DNA from: Plantago major
Lineage: Eukaryota > Streptophyta > Magnoliopsida > Lamiales > Plantaginaceae
Direction: 5' to 3'
Length of the DNA stretch: 64,000 nt
Assembly: GCA_026545765.1 (NCBI GenBank)
Contig: JAIFAC010000246.1
Coordinates: 1 to 64,000, forward strand
The position numbers and the translations under genes are program-made. The notes under the pieces were generated by a model. That model was not told the DNA's origin and did no database searches. It saw only the letters and a program-made list of their open reading frames with translations. Below are positions 45,601 through 57,284 of the stretch, piece after piece. How positions within the stretch are numbered: position 1 is the first letter of the stretch; each line of letters starts with the position of its first letter.

Positions 45601-47910
45601 AGACACACATTTTTCGTTATGATTTTAATAAATTATGTTATGGTTTTAAGTTGTTAGCATTGAAAGTTTTAGTTACAGTTTTAATATATTTTATTAATGT
45701 TTTAATAGATGATCTGATGGTTTTAATTAATGGGTCAGTATTGTACATTTCAATCATAATTTTAACCTCTTTTGTTAATTTTTAAGATGGTGTGATGATT
45801 TTAAGGAGCTACATGATAGTTTTTAGGGCGAATCTCTTCTGGTACCCCTTAAATTTGGTCCAATAACAGATTAAACCCCCTAATTCGAAGAATTACATTT
45901 TCGTCCAAAAAAATGAACGTGGGATTTTTTCTAATTACATATCAGTCCAAAAGTCAACAACCCTACTGACATGGATCTGCTTATTTTATTTTCTTTTCTT
46001 TTCCCTTTTTCCTTATTAATATGTTTCCGAAAATTGCAAATTCAAGCACCTAGAAAATATCTAATTCTCCATTGGGCACCCATAAGTTTTCTAAAAACCT
46101 CAAACAAACCCCTCGACTTTTTAATCGAATCGAAACATCAACGAACAATAACCAAAATCAAATTAAGACTAGAGATGGAATTTCGAAAAGTTCCAGATGC
46201 AATTGGAGCTGTAAATGGAGCTCCATTGGAGCTTAATTAAAGATCCAACGAAGTTGCTGCTCCAATGGAGCTGTAAATTACAGCTCCATTGGAGCTTAAT
46301 TACAGCTCCAATGGAGCTACTTAAATTAAGCTCCATTGGAGCTGCAAAACAGCTGAATGGAGGAGCTGGAATTAAGCTCCGATCGGAGCTATTTTCAAGA
46401 AGAAGAAGAGAAGAAATAGGAGGAAGAAAGAGGAAGAAGAGAAGAAATTGGAGAAGATGGATTTGTCTAATGTTTTATTTTATCTTTTCTTTAATAATTT
46501 TATTAATTTCATTTTCTTTTAACTTTTTCTTATTCATTTGCTCCAAATATTTCCACCTGGGCAGAGAGAGAAAGTACATGGCAGTGTTGGTCAACGGGAG
46601 AGGGGAATATGTAATTGTTTCAAATCCGGGGACTAATCTGTTTCGGGGGTCAATTGCAGGGGACCATATGTAATTTTCCCTAGTTTTTAAGATTGTTTGT
46701 TATAGTTTTAAGTGACAATCTAATATCATTAAACAAGTCTAAAAGTTTCAAGGATGCCATTAAAACATCAATAAACAAGCTTAAAATAAGGTACTTGAGA
46801 CATTTGTCATTACAATTTTGAAACATTCAGTTATTCAAAGTTTTTAAAACATTTATTCTCATAGGAAAAACATTACAATAAACGTTCACTCGGTGTTTTT
46901 TATACAAATGCAAACTGAGTTGTTAAGATAGGTTTTTCTGATTAAAATTGCTGGTGAACTTCGGCTTCCTGCCTTTTGTTGCTTGTGCTTGTTGCTTCAA
47001 TGCTGCAACGACACCTTTGAAAGACCTATCATCAAACTCAATGTTATCGTCATCACTTGCTTAAAACATTTACCAAGTGGGTTAAAACCATAACAACTCT
47101 CATTAAAACTATCACATTGGTGATTAAAACAAAAAGTAACATGCAAAATAAGTAAAAAATAGTAAAATTGATGCTTAAAACCATATCAGTGGCTCTTAAA
47201 ACTATAACAAAACAGGAATATGCAACACAAGCTAACAACAGTAACATTGATGCTTAAAACCATAGCAGTGCCTTGTAAAACTATAACAATGTCTCTTAAA
47301 ACTATCACAGAGCATTTGCAAGCAATCAAATCATCAATATTTCATCAGACGCTGAAAAAATTAATGTTGCTTAATACTGAAACAATAGGTATTAAAACTA
47401 TAACATAATGTTGATGCTTAAAACTGCAACAATAGGTCTTAAAACTATAACATATGCGCTAAAAAAAATAACATACATAAATATTCAACACAAGCTAAAA
47501 TAGTTACATTGAAGGTTAAAACCATAACAGTGCATCTTAAAACTATAACAGTGCCAGTTAAAACTATAACAAAACAAAACAAAACATGCAACACAAGCTA
47601 AAAACAGTAACATTGATGCTTAAATCCATAACATTGCCTCTTAAAACTATAACAATGTCTTTTAAAACTATAACAAAACATCTGCAAAAAGTCAAATCAT
47701 AAATATTTCATCAGACGCTAAAAACACTAACGTTGTTGGTTAAAACTACAATGATAAGTCTTAAAAATATAATATATGCGCTAAAACAATGACGGGCAAA
47801 AACATTCGACACAAGCTAAAAATGTTACCATGATGCTTAAAACTATAGCACCAGCTATTAAAACCATAACAATCGAAACTAGCACCGTTTTGGTTATGAA
47901 TAACATTTCC
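45600..47910. repeat. Inverted subterminal repeat clusters, probable DNA transposon relic
   Basis: From about 45620 to 45830 and 46690 to 46760 the plus strand repeats GTTATGGTTTTAAG-like words. From about 47050 to 47880 it repeats the inverse, CTTAAAACTATAACA and variants, some twenty or more times at irregular 25-35-base spacing. The flip of orientation lies around 46.76-47.04 kb. Between the clusters the minus strand has an open stretch (SDDDNIEFDDRSFKGVVAAL, KQQAQATKGRKPKFTSNF; about 46935-47045) with normal codon use. Short multi-copy motifs inverted between the two sides resemble the subterminal transposase-binding sites of CACTA, hAT or Mutator elements. Terminal repeats were not found, so the class is open. 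Confidence 0.55.
45836..46680. mobile_element. Non-autonomous Mutator-like element with palindromic core, 9-bp TSD
   Basis: An 845-bp unit flanked by exact TAGTTTTTA copies (45827-45835 and 46681-46689). The ends read GGGCGAATCTCTTCTGGTAC and, inverted, GGGAAAATTACATATGGTCC. They share the layout of the other Mutator-like ends in this window but are only moderately similar to each other. The interior (46200-46395) repeats AGCTCCATTGGAGCT-type palindromes about six times, then a GAAGAAGAAG-rich stretch. An open frame 46215-46673 crosses the core but follows the repeats and shows no domain. The element is nested inside the inverted subterminal repeat block. Confidence 0.75.
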
Positions 47911-48212
47911 AACACTAACACAAAAACACACTTGAAATCCTATCAATAAGCAATTAAACCACTCAATCGAACAAAAAAAAAAAGGTTGAATTAAACACAA
48001 AGGCAAGAGAATCAACTATAGATCTGAAAGGAAAGGAGAGAAAAACATACAGAGCCAATCGACATTTATGCACAGTAGGCAGGAGAATATTGTCACATTG
48101 ATACTTTGCCACTTAGTGATGTGCAAAATAAAGAGATCAAACTAACAAGACTGAGATGCACATATGTCTATTTGATTATTAATCTCTTCGAAACTGAGAT
48201 ATTTATTTTTGC

Positions 48213-48600
48213 TCATCTCGTGTGTATGCATGACGTAATGTCCTCGAGGTGGTGCAACAAATGGCCGCCATGGCGCGTCACACTTGGCTCACCTTCACCG
48301 ACTGAGGTGGTGGAGTTAAATCGAAGGACTCGAGAAGCATCGAGAGCTCTGCGGTGGTTTTTTCGTCGGCGGTGAGCCATGAGGTGATTACTCCGCTGCC
48401 GGCTTCTTGCTCGTGGAGGTGATTCGTGGTTTGGGAGGATCACATGGATCGAAATGCCAAGGTGGTGGTAGATGGCGGAGAGATGGAGCTGGAGACGAGA
48501 GAGATGGGGGATGTAGTGAGAGAAAGATAGTTGAGTGGTATGTTTTTGTGAAAGATTGTTTTGTTTATTTGGGGTATTTATATAAAATATACTGACCGGT
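48213..48600 (-). other. Exon-like stretch with TATA box and splice donor, product unknown
   Basis: On the minus strand: a TATATAAATA box at about 48574-48584, a CT-rich leader (CTATCTTTCTCTCACTAC), then GC-rich sequence with an open reading stretch (HLHEQEAGSGVITSWLTADE, TTAELSMLLESFDLTPPPQS) ending VK at a GTGAGC donor near 48290. That frame has no ATG before it (a TGA lies upstream). The ATG-started alternative (48213-48443) reads an arginine-rich product through the donor. It looks like the promoter and first exon of a real or captured gene whose later exons were lost or lie among the repeats to the left. Confidence 0.4.
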
Positions 48601-48696
48601 TTGTAGTGTTTCTGACCGGTTCTTCATTATGAATTAGGAAAATTTTTCCTTTTACTATACTTACTCAACACACACATATATATATATATATATGAA

Positions 48697-48730
48697 CTAG
48701 TACTAACCCGTGGCAATGCCACGGTATAGT
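48697..48730 (-). mobile_element. Helitron-like 3' terminus
   Basis: On the minus strand a perfect 7-bp stem with a 3-base loop (CCGTGGC ATT GCCACGG, 48708-48724) is followed seven bases later by CTAG and then T (48697-48700). A GC-rich hairpin shortly before a CTRR end next to T is the Helitron 3' signature. The body would extend to the right; a 5' TC end could not be fixed. Confidence 0.5.
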
Positions 48731-51700
48731 TTACTTTTAATAATAAATAGACAAGGGAGGACAAAATAAATTAATTGAGAAATAAGGTAGTCAAACTTAT
48801 GTAAACAACATTGGTCGTTTTGTCGGTGGATAGTCCTTCTTCATCCATATTACATCACCGAGTCCCGTTCGGGACCCGACGGGTTGATAACATATATTTT
48901 GTATCGGGTCCTACCGTACCGACCTGTTAATTAGTAGTAACATATGCATGTTTTTTTAAAAAAAAAATTGTATTTCTCAAATCGACCCAAAATAAAATAC
49001 AAAAGTATACAACATAATCAATAGGGTTGTGTCTAACAACCCCCGCGGTGGTATGTGGTCACCCCACCATACACACACAAAATTATTATTCAACCCCTCG
49101 GTGGTATGTGTCACCCCAACAAAGACACAAAAATTATTATTCTAACAACATAATTTCACATGCTACGCGGTTTTTTCTTCCCACCTCTTGGCCCGTGATT
49201 TAACATCAAGATAGTAGAGAGAGTTTCCCCGCCTAAAGAGTATCTCGCTGCACCCCACCCCTGCCCATTATGAAGATCAAGGAAGTAGATAAAAGATTGG
49301 AGAGAGCTTCCCGACCTAGGGAGTATCAGATCCCTCATACCCGTTTTTCAATATTTACCCATTATTATTAAATAGTCTTCTTAAACTCAATCATTGTTAA
49401 AAAATACAATAAATAATCCCGTTGAATCTTTTCAAATTTGTTTATTGTTAATATACGCATGATGACATGTTTTTATTTTCCATCTTTTAATATATAAATA
49501 AATTACTGCGGAATAATTTAAATAGTATATAATGATGGCATATTTTCTTTTTAATAGTTAGAGATCTTTCGGAAAAATTAATTTATATTAAAACTCATAT
49601 ACATCATCAACTTACACACCTGTATATCTTTTACTAAGTTAAAAATTACATCAGGCACATTTCGTCAATGACAATAATAACCTATCTAATTTACGTGCTG
49701 ATAGAGAACGAACACGATACATTTTTAACTATTTTACAGTTTAAAAAACGTGTTGAATTATTTTACAATATTGTGTAACTATGAGTCTAGCTTGTAGGGG
49801 ACATTTTTAACTATTTTATAAAATACTATAATTATTTTACTAATTTTAGAAAAAATCTACACCTTGCATAGTACTCCCTGCGTCTAACGTTAGTTGTCCA
49901 CTTTTACCATTTTGGACGTCCCATTAGAATTGTACACTTTCATTTAGTTGCTACATGAGGTACTTTATATCCCCACACTAATTTCAACAAATATCAACAA
50001 ATAAACTAATAATGAAACTAACCACTAATAAAGTTATAAAGTAAGTCTTACATGTACTATATAGTGGTACAATATTACACTCCTTAGTCCAGTATCTTAT
50101 TGTCAAAATTTATCCAATTTCTGAAAATATACATACCATAACAATGGCTTCGTATACTCTCACCTAAATTAATACCATCTTCTCCTCCCTCATTTGGATG
50201 GGTGACATGTGCCTTGTAATCCAATTAATCTAATTATGGTTAAGTTTTAATATGAAATGTAATAAATTACTAACTCTTAACATATAAATCATAATCATAT
50301 AAGAAAAGAGATAAAATTCCTAGTGTCAGAAATGGAAATAAGTTAATGTTGATGTAATAGGCCAAAGTATTTGCTCATTCTTCCGTAGGTTTATACGGCT
50401 CTGTTCTCTTCATCTGAAAACTCATTAATTTCAGCTACCAATTCAGACCGCTTAGTTGAATTTTATACTATACTGCTCATTTAGTTCGCCCATTCGCCTG
50501 GCTTCAATATGTTCGTATAAGAGAACAGAGCCTAAGTAGTCAAAATAATTTTTCAACAAAAAAAATGTTAAAAATGTTAAAACAATCTTTGAAAATTTAT
50601 AATAACAAACATTGCTCTCGATTTTAATACCATCCCTAGTTATGAATACAAATGAAAATAAATTATGCAAGAGTATTAAAAAGCGGCATTGTATCTCAAT
50701 TTTAAAATTACAAAATTATAAATAATATAGAAATTTACATCATTGTATTTGTGATTATGTCAATACATTAGGAAAAGTGAGGTTACATTTACGAAGTCAA
50801 TATATTTTTAGTTCGTTTCTTCGTCTCAATGTAATGTAATCGATCTAAACAAAATGAACTGAATCAATGGAATCGAATCAATTGTAGTATAAAAACAATC
50901 AATGTAATATAATCGAATCGATCCGAATCGAATCGAACTAAATCAATGTAATATAAATTAATGAGTTTCAGATAAAAGAATTAGGATTTATTCTTCGTCT
51001 AACATAAGTCAATTAATCAATCAATCAATAACTAAAGTAATCGAATCAATTGAATTGAATCAATCGAATCAAATTAATGAGTTTTCATGAAGAGAACAAA
51101 TCCTTAGTCTATTGTTCATAAACAATGTGGAATTTATCAGTTAATTTTTTCCCTCGTTATTCTACTTAGTTTAGAATGTTTTATTCATTTTTTATTTTCC
51201 ACAAAATATTTTAATTAATCAGAATCGCATCGCTTTGGTCTTTTCGAGATGTGGTCAGGTCCGTGAATTTCAATATTTCCTAACAACACAAATTTATACT
51301 TAAATTCAATGCATATTTTATTTTCCATATTAAAATTAACCATGATTAAATTAGTTGGGTTAAATGACACATGTCATCAATCCAAATGGTGGAGCCGAGG
51401 AGATGGTATAACAATTTGGGTAGAGGATTCAAGCCCACAACAATACGGGTTTGTATTTCCAAATCCCAATATTGGATTTGAGGAGATATACATTGTAGAT
51501 TTGAACTCTTAACTACAATTCTTTACTTCCAAGCATGTTAATCTAAATTGATATTGATTAATTGGAGACTTAATTATGCCAGTTAACAATATTATATATT
51601 TCTTACTTAGACAATCACATTAATGACTTGATAAAAATGCAAAGTCTAACCCGAGAAACAAAGAACCCAAACATTATATATGTTTACAAATTTACATATG

Positions 51701-51897
51701 TCAAACTCGAATTTTGGTTGAAAATGAAATGAAATCGTTATAATTCCATGTAGGGTTTTTGTGGTGTATCAAGTCTCTTTTTAGATGGACTCATACTCTA
51801 TTACGTACTATTGTATACTAATGGCTTTTTTTTCCTTTCAATTAAGACATGATTTTTAATTGTACACATTCCAAGGTGCACGTTCACATAAAACATA
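48731..51897. other. AT-rich repeat DNA, no gene
   Basis: Contains a two-copy tandem unit at about 49035-49140 (CGGTGGTATGTG...CACCCCA...AAATTATTATT) and a second one at about 49205-49330 (GAGAGAG(T/C)TTCCC...GAGTATC). A hairpin element at 50397-50532 has arms GGCTCTGTTCTCTT / AAGAGAACAGAGCC; a related end recurs near 51091-51105. At 50870-51070 there is an imperfect GAATCGAATCAAT simple repeat. Open frames here are short and not gene-like. Confidence 0.5.
50397..50532. repeat. Small hairpin element with 14-bp inverted ends
   Basis: The ends GGCTCTGTTCTCTT and AAGAGAACAGAGCC are perfect inverses; the unit is 136 bases. A partly matching inverse end (TTAATGAGTTTTCATGAAGAGAAC) near 51074-51098 suggests either a second copy or a longer composite element 50397-51105. 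No clear target duplication was seen. Confidence 0.5.
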
Positions 51898-52217
51898 CTC
51901 CCTTCGATTTTTAGTATAAGATTTTTTTTTTATTTTTCACACAAATTAAGATAATTCTATCTTCATCAATAGTCTTGGTAAAGATTAAAAATATAAATGT
52001 TGGTGTCTTGGACAAATAAATGAACATATAGAAGATGAGAATTGTGTTTAGTCTTTGTAGAGTCCAAGACAAAATAAATGAATTACAATAAAATAAATGA
52101 GTTGGATGCATATAAAATGATGGAAACACTAAATCACATGGTAAACTATTCTAAAACATCTTATATTTATCAAATAAACAATAAGTCAAAACATCTTATA
52201 TTAAAAATGGGAGGGAG
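51898..52217. mobile_element. Stowaway-like MITE
   Basis: 320 bases with ends CTCCCTTCGATTTTTAGTAT and, inverted, CTCCCTCCCATTTTTAATAT, flanked by TA on both sides (51896-51897 and 52218-52219). CTCCCTC ends and a TA duplication are the Stowaway (Tc1/mariner-type) signature. There is no coding sequence. Confidence 0.75.
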
Positions 52218-55200
52218 TATGTATTTATTTTTATTATCAACATAATTTCTAGCCATTTGATGTATGAAAATTTGAATATAATTCATATATAATAGTTACA
52301 CACAAAGTCTTGGAAGAGACGTGTATTAGTGAAAGACCTTCGAGACGGATTGATATTCTTAAGTATATGTATTATGTTTTAAACAATATAAGTAATGTTT
52401 TATGGGTGAATATTTTATATCATTTTTTACGTATATGTATATTATCGACTTTCTTAGTAAAATCTCTGATGCTTTTGAAATTAACCGTATGTTTGCATGT
52501 TTTCTCTTAATAGTACCGTCTCTTGCAAACTCGCCTATTACCCATCATGCTAAGGAGGAAATCCTCTATTATCGCGTTCATGAATTGGTTAGCTTCTGAA
52601 ATAATGTGCGGGTTCTCGACTGGAGAGATTTTGTTACCACCGGGTCCGATAAACTTAGTTTACATCTTACTTTCTCCTCCATCTCGAAATAGCTTTCGAC
52701 TTTTTTTTCATTGACTACTTAATTAATCTTACACCGTAAATTTAAAATGGTCAATTAAATTATATAATGAAAATTAAGTCCCTAAAGTTTCATTATATAA
52801 AGAAATTGAACATTTTACATTTGCGTTTAAGATTAATTCGTAGTCAAAGTTGAAAAATATTGACTGCAAAAAATCAAAGTGGGAAGCTATTCCCGTAAAA
52901 CTAACAACCGGTCAATCCCAGTCGTCCATCATTGTTAATATTGGTCGTACGGCGCGTGTTCAATATGGACCGTCCATATATTTATATCAATAGCACGTGT
53001 CATACCCAACTTTCACTACCCTCCATTCTCTCTGTTCAATCTCTGCAAATGTCCTCCGGGTAAAACTAATTTCCGTCACCATGGATTTCCAATTCACGTA
53101 TTCCATTGTAATAAATTTCAAATTTCATGCCTCTCAAAATTTCCTATTGCCTCCGCCCAATAGACCTCCGCTTTTATTTTTAGATTCATAAGCTAGAACG
53201 CCATTAACGGTGGATTGATCGATAGCTCAATTTTGTATTCAAACAATTGTTCCGCTTAGTCAGATATTGCAAGACAGAAAAATTGGTGATTCCATGGATC
53301 ACAACATCCGGGGCTGTGTTAGATTGTAGTTTAGTAGTTTACCATTGTTTGCCGTGAGGTGTATGGTTAAGGATAATTAAGATGAATTTTACAATAATTT
53401 TGATCTATGCAAATCGAATTAAGTCATGCTGGGTATAAAAATACACAAAATCTCTAAGTGGATGTTGGGAACCCATTAAAATAGATCGGGTTTTAATTTA
53501 GTTTTAATCGTGAATAGTAGCTCAATTATAATTAGGTTTTGAACATTGTGTTTGGAATGGAACTTTACTATAGGTTGTTATATACATGTAAGAAATAAGT
53601 AATGTGTGTAAGAGTAAGTTGTTATAATAAATGAGAAATTAAATTGAGAGAAAATAGTAGGTATAATAATATATGCATATATATATATAATTTACCTAGT
53701 ATTAATTTACGGAGGTTTCAATCAGATTTAGATTAAAGTATTAGCTATATTTAGCAAATCTAATGATTAATGATAAGCTAGTGATTTCTTAAATATGAAT
53801 TGTAAAACAAATCACCTATTTTATTTTTGATAAACTTTCTCAAGAAGTTTATTGGATCAAAGTAGCATATCGCCTACTAGGTATGCTCACATAACATGCT
53901 TATTACAAATAAACTAGTTAATAAATTTGTGCTAAACAAAACCTTAATTGTAGTATAAACTTTTTGAGAGACTTTCTGGAGTGACCAATTCAATATCGAT
54001 ATTTAAGTACAAACATGTATCATATTCACTCCGTCCTTAGAACTTCATACATTAAGGTTGGTGAAGTTTTATGTGAAAAGTTAAAATAACGATAATATAG
54101 AAATGGTGGAAGAAAGTGTACTTTTAGTGTCTAAAATGTAATTTGAGTGTAAAATTGAGATTGTTGATTAATTACTTCATATATCGTGTTTATAATAAAT
54201 ACGCAGATACTGTAGCTTCGCATTTTATCACAAGCATGCTTCAGAACAGATACGCTGATGTTACGCAGTATGATTTTCCTATGGATTTCGTAAAGTTGTT
54301 GTAATTGGGTCGTTACGTGTTTGGGCTGGCGTTGTTGGGCTTTATAGTGTGACAGACAGTTGAACGTGCCTGCTGCTTAGCGGTTTATCCATTGGGTTAT
54401 GAATAGAATTGTAGTTTACGCTCCAACACTTTTTTTTTCATTATCTATAGAAATCTATCTATACTATATTCTAAACAAAGTCGAGTAGGTAGTTACTTCA
54501 CCAAAATGGAAGTTACCACAATAAATATTAAAAAGGAGAAAAAATGGTAAAATAATGAGGTAGTTAAAATCTATACTATATCCTAAGCATGGTAGTTACT
54601 TCACCAAACTGGAAATTACCACAACAAATATTAAAAAGGAGAAAAAATGATAAAATAATGAGGTAGTTAAAATTTAGAAACCAACTATTATTACACTTCA
54701 CGTTCATTGAATATAAATATTAAAGAAATTTCATTTAATTCTTTTATAAAGTGGTCACCGATACTAGTATATATAATAATCATTAACGACTAATGACGGT
54801 TAATGAAGGAAGCTGTTATAATCAGATTATCATACAAAAAGACTGATTATATAATTAATATGCTTGATTACTTGATTTGATTCGATACCACGTGCTTCAA
54901 ACTGTAGCAAGGTCATCATCAACGACTAATAATCTCAATTAATTACTGTAACTTGCAATTTGGAGTATCCGCAGTCCATCGTGACTTGCCGCCGTACGTG
55001 GAAGGAAGGAACGAAATCAAAGGAAACAAAAGAAAAGAAAAGAAAAGAAAATTACCAACCTTTGCATTTGATGTTTTCCGGAGAGACGAATTCAAATCAT
55101 ATATATTTACATACAAACATCATATGTTTAGCTTCATACATTGTGTTTGTAATAAATCTGCATGTACTTGCATTACCTACATTTTTCAATATGTAATGCT

Positions 55201-55482
55201 TTAGAAGGTATATGTAATGTTTGATAAAATACGAATGCTTCGATTTGATCTCCCCGAAACACGGTATCTAGCAAAAGTTACGCAAGGAAATTGATTTTAG
55301 GATAACTATACTTTGCGCGACTAATTATATTTGAATTAACATCACATGTTTAATAAATATTCATTATGAACTAAAAAAAAAATTCATTATATTTGAATTA
55401 ACTTTATTTCTAATTGGCATAAATGTTTATAAATTAACATGCGATGATTGTAAGTTTTTAATATGTGATATTGACAGATCGA
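52218..55482. other. Repeat-rich intergenic DNA
   Basis: Copies of the dispersed repeats also seen near 30.2-30.7 kb (52350-52450 and 53470-53670) and near 3.7 kb (52735-52850). A MITE-like end (CTCCGTCCTTAGAACTTCAT) is at about 54029. A two-copy tandem of 112 bases is at 54459-54680. No protein-coding gene is supported. Confidence 0.5.
54458..54767 (+). mobile_element. Possible small Helitron with tandem 5' unit
   Basis: TCTATACTATATTC preceded by A (54458) resembles a plant Helitron 5' end. The same start recurs at 54570 as part of a tandem duplication of 112 bases. CTAG followed by T occurs at 54764-54767, about ten bases after a weak GTGGTCAC hairpin. The ends fit, but the hairpin is short, so this remains tentative. 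Confidence 0.35.
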
Positions 55483-56124
55483 ATTTGTCGTCAGCAAAGA
55501 AATCCTCCATCGATCCGCTATCATCTCCATCGCGCAATCTTCCACCATTCTTCTAGATAAAAGCTTAGTCGAAAATTGAATGGCTCAAGAAAATTCATCG
55601 AACCACCGCGCCTCGGGTACGCCAAGAAGTTGTGGGACTCGCGAACGCAATGAACCGAACGACGATACCGAGGCATCAACAAGCACGATGGAGATCGATT
55701 TGGGGAGTTGAGGGCTAATCGATCGCATAATCAGGGATTCGCCGAATCCGACAGGAATGGGTCGATCGCCGAGGAGGCGAATCATTGAGTCCGATCGAGA
55801 ATGGGTCGATTGTGGAGGAGGTGAATCGTCGATTCCGACCGAGTGTTTCGGTAACGCATCGCTGTCGGGATGGATTGTCGCTTTTTGCTTTGATTTACAA
55901 GACCGATGATGAACTGACGGTAACAAGAATACGGTATAGTCGGGGTAACAAATGACAAGGACCTTAGAATTTTGAATACGACAGACTATGGATGACCGAT
56001 CTTCGATGAAACCCTAGCTAAGGAAACCGATTCCGCTAAATTGATGGATAAACCCTCCGGTGGATATCATTCGTGGGAATAGATTGCCGAGCATGGTAAG
56101 AAAATCCAAGATGTCCCACCGCCC

Positions 56125-56913
56125 GTGGTTGATGGCGAATTTGAGGTGGAGATTGATGATGAGGATGGAATCGAGCTAAAATTCTGGGAAAATTCGCTGA
56201 TTTTCTTTGTAATGGGAACAGACTTAACCATGAATGCAGTTAAACAATTTATGATCAAATACTGGAATTTCGTGAAGCTACCGGAAATCTTCTACAATGA
56301 GGAAGGGTATTTCATCATCTGTTTCCAGAATGAAGACGAGTGGAAGGCAGGTATGAAGAATGGACCATATTTTATGTTTGGAAAAACGATCATCCTTTTG
56401 CGTTGGGTGCAAAATTTCTCCCTCAAGGAGGATTTATTCCGTACCATGCCTGTATGGGTGAAGTTCCCAAACCTACCTCTGCATCTATGGGGAGAACGGA
56501 GTATTGCAAAGATAGCTAGTACGGTAGGGAAACCGATGGTTACAGATGAATGTACTGCTAAAAAGCTCAGGGTGACATATGCCAGGGTGATGATAGAAGT
56601 AGATGTCACAAAGGATTTAAGGAAGACCGTTATTATCAAAGATAACAAGGGTAAGCGTATTGAGCAGCCGGTGGAATATGAATGGCAAACCCCATTTTGT
56701 GCAAGATGTCAACAGGTGGGTCATAATCAGGCAACCGAGGTGGCGTCCTCCCACACTACCTCGGGCACCAAAGGCAGTAACGCGGACCGGGATGTAGACG
56801 GGTTGCCCGGAGGGATGGTCGAGCGGCACCAGGACGAGGGCAGGCTGAACCTCGACAAGCACAACCACCTGTGCAGGATGCTACGACTACTACGACAACC
56901 AGACAAGTGCTAG
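56125..56913 (+). CDS. LINE ORF1-type protein (DUF4283 plus partial zinc knuckle)
   Basis: A 262-codon frame. Residues 15-115 match the DUF4283 pattern of plant LINE-associated Gag-like proteins (FFVMGTDLTMNAVKQFMIKY, GYFIICFQNEDEWKAGMKNG, ILLRWVQNFS, PVWVKFPNLPLHLW). Residues 155-200 lead into the zf-CCHC_4 region (RIEQPVEYEWQTPFCARCQQ, VGH). Only CxxC...H of the knuckle is read before the protein turns into low-complexity sequence, probably after a frameshift near 56735. The family binds its own RNA during retrotransposition. The start used is the first ATG; the true ORF1 probably began upstream at 55580. Confidence 0.75.
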   Translation: MVDGEFEVEIDDEDGIELKFWENSLIFFVMGTDLTMNAVKQFMIKYWNFVKLPEIFYNEEGYFIICFQNEDEWKAGMKNGPYFMFGKTIILLRWVQNFSLKEDLFRTMPVWVKFPNLPLHLWGERSIAKIASTVGKPMVTDECTAKKLRVTYARVMIEVDVTKDLRKTVIIKDNKGKRIEQPVEYEWQTPFCARCQQVGHNQATEVASSHTTSGTKGSNADRDVDGLPGGMVERHQDEGRLNLDKHNHLCRMLRLLRQPDKC

Positions 56914-57284
56914 GAGGGCAAGGTAATAGGCAGCCGGTTTGTGTGGCTCAAGTTAAGGTGAGGGATGGGGTCAAGGGACATGAGGGACCGGATCGTTCAG
57001 ACGGATACGGGCGATGCATCGGGCCCTCCTGCTATTAGGGCAAAGCGACTAAGATGTGGTATTGAGAAATGGTTTTGCATCGACCCTTTGATCGCTCTAA
57101 TGCCGAGCAAAACCGCTATCATGATCATCCGAACATCAGGCTCAACAAAGCAAGAAAATTTCGTGAGATCGCTCCGCCTCCGATCTTAATGTATCAATTG
57201 TCGCCTATTGGAAACAAGGTAAAGAAGGACAAATGGACCGAGTTCGTAGTTTATCGGGTTGCAAATGGTGCTATCTAGATAACT

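Noticed and set aside
46215..46673. 152-codon open frame with a hydrophobic segment
   Set aside because: The frame follows the palindrome repeats and AT-rich tail of the Mutator-like element; no domain, and the hydrophobic part is T-rich DNA.
47220..47408. Open frame rich in KTI and LKT units
   Set aside because: It is a translation of the AAAACTATAACA motif array, not a protein gene.
47050..47880. CRISPR-like reading of the repeated CTTAAAACTATAACA words
   Set aside because: Spacing is irregular, repeats are 12-15 bases and variable, and the inverse form occurs on the other side, as in transposon subterminal repeats.
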